A stretch of DNA of 64,000 nt. Origin: Pelagibius sp028280305. GTDB lineage: Bacteria; Pseudomonadota; Alphaproteobacteria; Kiloniellales; Kiloniellaceae. Below the pieces are notes generated by a model. That model had not been told where the DNA came from, did not search any database, and saw only the letters and a list, made by a program, of their open reading frames with translations. A program made the position numbers and the translations under genes. This document shows positions 60,789-64,000 of this stretch, one piece after another. The stretch lies in the NCBI RefSeq assembly GCF_965233615.1, contig NZ_OZ247495.1. One strand, given 5' to 3'. The first letter of the stretch is position 1; every line of letters begins with the position of its first letter.

Positions 60789-63224
60789 CTAGAACGAGAC
60801 CCGCAGCCCCACGCCGACTTCGCGCGGCGTGCCGACGAAACCACCGCGGCCAAGAGCACCCCCCTCAAACTGTTCTATCACGTAGAACTCGTCAAAAGCA
60901 TTGTTGACGAAGGCATAGGCCTCAAAGTTCTCGTAGGCGTAACTAACCTGGAGGTCGACGACGGTATAGTCGCCGGCCAGAAATTCCCGGTCATTGTCCA
61001 CACCGCTGAAGTACTCACCGACGTAGCGCAACCGACCACCAATCGTAAGGTTGTCAATCACTTCATAGTCGGCACCAAGCGACACATTGACGTTGGGCGC
61101 AAGCGAGAACTGATTGCCTTCGAGGTTGGGGTCGGCAGAGGCGGAGAAATCCGTGATCTCGGTATTCAGCAGACCAAGACCGCCGACGATGCGGAGGCTA
61201 TCGGTCACCTGGAAATCGGCGCTGAGTTCGAGGCCATAGCTGACGGCTTCATCTGCGTTTGCGGCCTCAGTGACAGCGATCCCTACAGGCGTGAAGCCGA
61301 CGAGTGTGAAGAGCTGGAAGTCACTGAAGAGCGAATAGAAGGCGTTGGCATTGAGAGACAGGCGATCATCGAGCAGAAAAGCACGCGTGAAGACTTCGAA
61401 GTTCCAGACGGTCTCCTCGTCGAAAGTATCCTGCGAACCGTCCAGGAACGAAACCGTCGTGCCGCCGGGATTGAATCCGCGCACAGCTTGAACCCCGACT
61501 CGCAGATCTTCTGTCACATCGTAGCCGATGGCGACCTTCGGCAGGAAAGCCTCGAAAGTCTCGTCGAAGTCGACTGTGAAAGGTCCGAGAAACCCATCGC
61601 GATCCTGCCTGTCGCGCTGATAGCGCAGACCTACAGTCACGTCCAGCCGGTCCGTCACGGCGTAAGTAAGCTCGCCGAACAGCCCCAGGCTAGTCTGCGC
61701 GTCGTCAAACTCCCCCTCTCCAAGAAAGGCGGACAGGTCGATGGATTCGTCCGACGTGGTGTGCTGATAATAGACTCCGAACAACCCGTTAAGGTCGAGG
61801 TCTGCGATGCCCCAACTCACGGTCGTTTCATTGACTGTGTCAATCGCATCGATGTCCGCTGTTCCCGAGCCTTCGACGGCTGAGCGTTCAATATGGTAGT
61901 CAGTCAAGGACAGGCGGTTGCTGATTTCCAGATTGTCGGACAAGCCGTAACTTATATCGTGGATACCGTTGTTGGTCGTCGTGCGGTACGAAGCAGGATC
62001 GACGAACCGTGAATCGAGATTCTCAAAAGGTACCCTGACCTGCTCTCCCTGGGGCCCTTCGGTTTCGGTGCGGCTGACTGTGAGTTTAGTGGACAGTTCC
62101 GGTAACCGGGCCGGCTCCCATAGTAGCTTTCCGCGTGCGACGATATTTTCAAATTCGTTGGGATTGAAATCAAAGTCTCCCGATCGCCGAAAATCGACGA
62201 AAGAGTCCCGCGTCTGGACGTCGAAAGTGATGCGAGCCGCAAGCTCGTCTGCGACGATCGGGCCGGACACGGCGCCGGAGACCCTGCGCCGATCATCCGT
62301 GCCGATCTCGGCTTGTGCTTTCACTTCCGGAACAAAGGTCGGGTCGGCGGTTACCACGTAGGTCGCGCCGGCGATCGAATTCACACCCTGCGCGGTCGTC
62401 TGGGGCCCCCGGAAAACCTCCACACGCTCCACGTCATAGACAGACGTCGCACCGAAGATGTACTCGTTGTAGCTGACTGGACGCCCGTCAACGGTCGTTG
62501 TCACGCGAGGGCGCGCGCCACCGAGGAATCCGTCAGCCCCCTCGAGAATACCTGTTGAGTCGATGCCGCGAATCGCCGGTCCCTTGTTCGAGTTGCCCGC
62601 TGGTATGACATTCGGAATGACGTCGAGGATATCCTCGACGTTGTTGAAGGCCGGCGTCCGTTCGATCTCCTTGCCCGTCACCACCGCGACGGAGCTGGGC
62701 GTGTCGAAGACCGTGCGTTCGATCCGTTCACCGGTGACGATCAGCGGATCAAGGCGGACCGGCCCGCTTTCCTCCTCGACCACCGCGCGCTCCAGGGTCA
62801 CGGTCGCGGCATCGACGAAGCGCCAGGTCAGGTCCGTGCCGGCGAGGAGTTGGCGCAACGCCGCCTCCGCCATGAAACTGCCGACGACGGCCGGGGCCTG
62901 CCTGCCGGCAGTCGCCGCTGATTCTACGGTCACCTGCAGGCCCGCCTGGCGGCCAAAGGCAAGCAGGGCGGTCGGCAGCGGCTGACCGGGAATGTCGAAG
63001 CGGATGAGCGGTGCGGCCTGGGACGGTGAAGACTGAGCGACGATCAACGACGGCTGCAGGTCCGATCGTCCGGCCTCAATGGCCCTTGCCGGCGTCTGCG
63101 GTCCACTCTCCTGCGCGAAGGCCGGCAGAGTCGCCGCCACCAAACCAATCGCCAGCGTCAGCGGGCGCAGCAATGCGGCGCCCCCGCCGCACGCCGCCGC
63201 GCGCGCCAATCCCCTCTGTTCCAT
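60789..63224 (-). CDS. TonB-dependent siderophore receptor with STN signalling domain
   Basis: An outer-membrane receptor of about 811 residues. A signal peptide ending near 'ATLPAFA' is followed by an STN domain ('IRFDIPGQPLPTALLAFGRQAGLQVTV' to 'RQLLAGTDLTWRFVDAATVTLE'), which relays signals to a FecR-type regulator. The TonB box region and plug ('DTPSSVAVVTGKEIERTPAFNNVEDILDVIPNVIPAGNSNKGPAIRGIDSTG') and a 22-strand barrel ending in 'REVGVGLRVSF' (terminal Phe) follow. An ATG at 63260 is an alternative start. The adjacent fecR gene supports FecIR-type cell-surface signalling. Confidence 0.93.
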   Translation of the reverse strand: MEQRGLARAAACGGGAALLRPLTLAIGLVAATLPAFAQESGPQTPARAIEAGRSDLQPSLIVAQSSPSQAAPLIRFDIPGQPLPTALLAFGRQAGLQVTVESAATAGRQAPAVVGSFMAEAALRQLLAGTDLTWRFVDAATVTLERAVVEEESGPVRLDPLIVTGERIERTVFDTPSSVAVVTGKEIERTPAFNNVEDILDVIPNVIPAGNSNKGPAIRGIDSTGILEGADGFLGGARPRVTTTVDGRPVSYNEYIFGATSVYDVERVEVFRGPQTTAQGVNSIAGATYVVTADPTFVPEVKAQAEIGTDDRRRVSGAVSGPIVADELAARITFDVQTRDSFVDFRRSGDFDFNPNEFENIVARGKLLWEPARLPELSTKLTVSRTETEGPQGEQVRVPFENLDSRFVDPASYRTTTNNGIHDISYGLSDNLEISNRLSLTDYHIERSAVEGSGTADIDAIDTVNETTVSWGIADLDLNGLFGVYYQHTTSDESIDLSAFLGEGEFDDAQTSLGLFGELTYAVTDRLDVTVGLRYQRDRQDRDGFLGPFTVDFDETFEAFLPKVAIGYDVTEDLRVGVQAVRGFNPGGTTVSFLDGSQDTFDEETVWNFEVFTRAFLLDDRLSLNANAFYSLFSDFQLFTLVGFTPVGIAVTEAANADEAVSYGLELSADFQVTDSLRIVGGLGLLNTEITDFSASADPNLEGNQFSLAPNVNVSLGADYEVIDNLTIGGRLRYVGEYFSGVDNDREFLAGDYTVVDLQVSYAYENFEAYAFVNNAFDEFYVIEQFEGGALGRGGFVGTPREVGVGLRVSF

Positions 63225-63345
63225 CCATTCCCCCAGCGGCCTGCAAGCTGCGAATGCCATTCATTCGCATTTCTCTAACCATGACGAGGGGGCCGAGATT
63301 TTTTTTCACGGGAGCGGTTTTTGTCGCCGGTGATCGCCCGGCGCG

Positions 63346-63999
63346 CTACCGCAGGACGCGCAAAAGGGGCGTGATTTCATGAACTTGCCCCCCCGTCGGC
63401 TGAACCAGTGCACGCAAGGCGCCGTCCGGGTTGCTGAGGTCGTAGAGGCCGTTGATCCGCCGGGCGGCCAAGCGATCATCGGCAATGACGATCCAACCGG
63501 CGTGATAGCGGCTCAGGGTCTCCACAACCTCCGCGACGCTGGCATCGACGACCAGGAGCGTTCCCTGACGCCAGGCCGCCACGTCGCCCGGCGGCCTGTG
63601 CCCCAGCTCAGCAGTCTGCGTCGCGCGATCGAAACGGAGGGTCCGGCCGAGGCCCAGGGGCTCGTCAACCGGCGGCCCGGCGCCTTGCATTGTCACGCCG
63701 ACCGTACCGCTCGCCACTTCCACGGAAATCGATTCGCCCGACAGTTCGACGCCGAAGGTGGTGCCGATCACCCGGGCTTCCAGCTCTCCGGCGGCCACGA
63801 CGAAAGGGCGGCCGGCGTCCGTCACCACATCGAAAAAAGCATCGCCGGCCAGCAGCGCAACGGTCCGCCGGTCGGTGGTGAAGCGTAGGTCGATCGCGCT
63901 CTCGGGCGCGAGATGCACGACGCTGCCGTCTTCCAGCGTGATCGCGCGGACTTCGGCCGTCGCCGTGACATGATCAGCCTGCAGACGCAAGAGGAAGGA
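63346..63999 (-). CDS. FecR-family anti-sigma regulator (5' end outside the window)
   Basis: At least 217 residues; the frame is open to the window edge, so the N-terminal anti-sigma and membrane segments lie beyond it. The periplasmic FecR core is clear: 'VTATAEVRAITLEDGSVVHLAPESAIDLRFTTDRRTVALLAGDAFFDVVTDAGRPFVVAAGELEARVIGTTFGVE'. The C-terminal STN-interacting part follows ('VAEVVETLSRYHAGWIVIADDRLAARRINGLYDL'). It would carry the signal from the TonB receptor to an ECF sigma factor encoded upstream. Confidence 0.9.
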   Translation of the reverse strand, partial: SFLLRLQADHVTATAEVRAITLEDGSVVHLAPESAIDLRFTTDRRTVALLAGDAFFDVVTDAGRPFVVAAGELEARVIGTTFGVELSGESISVEVASGTVGVTMQGAGPPVDEPLGLGRTLRFDRATQTAELGHRPPGDVAAWRQGTLLVVDASVAEVVETLSRYHAGWIVIADDRLAARRINGLYDLSNPDGALRALVQPTGGQVHEITPLLRVLR

Positions 64000-64000
64000 G

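Noticed and set aside
1..64000. CRISPR array, prophage, conjugation or toxin-antitoxin modules
   Set aside because: No regularly spaced repeats, integrase, phage structural, Tra/VirB or TA genes were recognised; the mobile content is limited to insertion sequences.

Overview
The window looks like an accessory region of a GC-rich alphaproteobacterium (Rhodospirillales/Rhizobiales-like). This is inferred from the gene families: TctC/Bug binding proteins, putrescine-type ABC importers, FecR-linked TonB receptors, and IS630/IS1182/IS110/IS5 elements. No rRNA, tRNA or CRISPR array was recognised. Insertion sequences are dense and several are nested, and many genes next to them are broken.

Layout. 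(1) 1-4.6 kb: M24-type hydrolase (cut by the window edge), DUF1445 hydro-lyase, TctC-type binding protein and gamma-glutamyltranspeptidase, which together suggest use of a glutamyl or imidic amino-acid compound. (2) 5.0-10.7 kb: an IS630 element, an FAH-family hydrolase behind a GntR regulator with an in-frame stop, and an IS3 element split by an IS1111-type element. (3) 10.9-19.9 kb: a LacI-family regulator, then a promoter carrying a perfect 14-bp palindrome, then a Dpp/Opp-type peptide ABC operon that includes a CocE-like hydrolase. (4) 20-26.5 kb: two IS1182-family copies sharing a 1.3-kb direct repeat that runs past the IS end into a neighbouring hydrolase gene, plus a decayed IS110 element. 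(5) 26.9-54 kb: a large catabolic region. On the minus strand are an HMG-CoA-lyase-like protein, two crotonases, a CaiB-type CoA-transferase and an internally deleted alanine dehydrogenase. On the plus strand are an APC permease, DUF3156, a 3-oxoadipate-type CoA-transferase pair, a thiolase, NIPSNAP, an acyl-CoA ligase, a nitronate-monooxygenase-like protein, an aldehyde dehydrogenase, an aminotransferase, a DMSP-lyase-family cupin, a putrescine-type ABC transporter, a kinase-aminotransferase fusion split by an IS5 element, and protocatechuate-dioxygenase-like subunits. (6) 54-58 kb: YceI, a cytochrome b561 with an in-frame TGA, an IS5 element, and an IS110 transposase split by an IS630 element. 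(7) 58.5-64 kb, minus strand: FecR, TonB receptor, small membrane protein, PepSY protein, small membrane protein, forming an iron-siderophore uptake operon.

The most interesting signal is in region 5. Four transcription units (upstream of 31813 on the minus strand, and of 32164, 37851 and 51352 on the plus strand) each begin with a TTGACT-like promoter and a short leader. The leader has the pattern TAGGAR, outer stem, inner hairpin, outer stem, (C)RACCGG, followed at once by a terminator-like hairpin and T-run just before the first gene. Stem sequences differ between copies but pairing is kept, while the flanking motifs are conserved. This is what a cis-regulatory RNA (a candidate riboswitch or attenuator) shared by one catabolic regulon would look like. 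I could not match it from memory to a described class.
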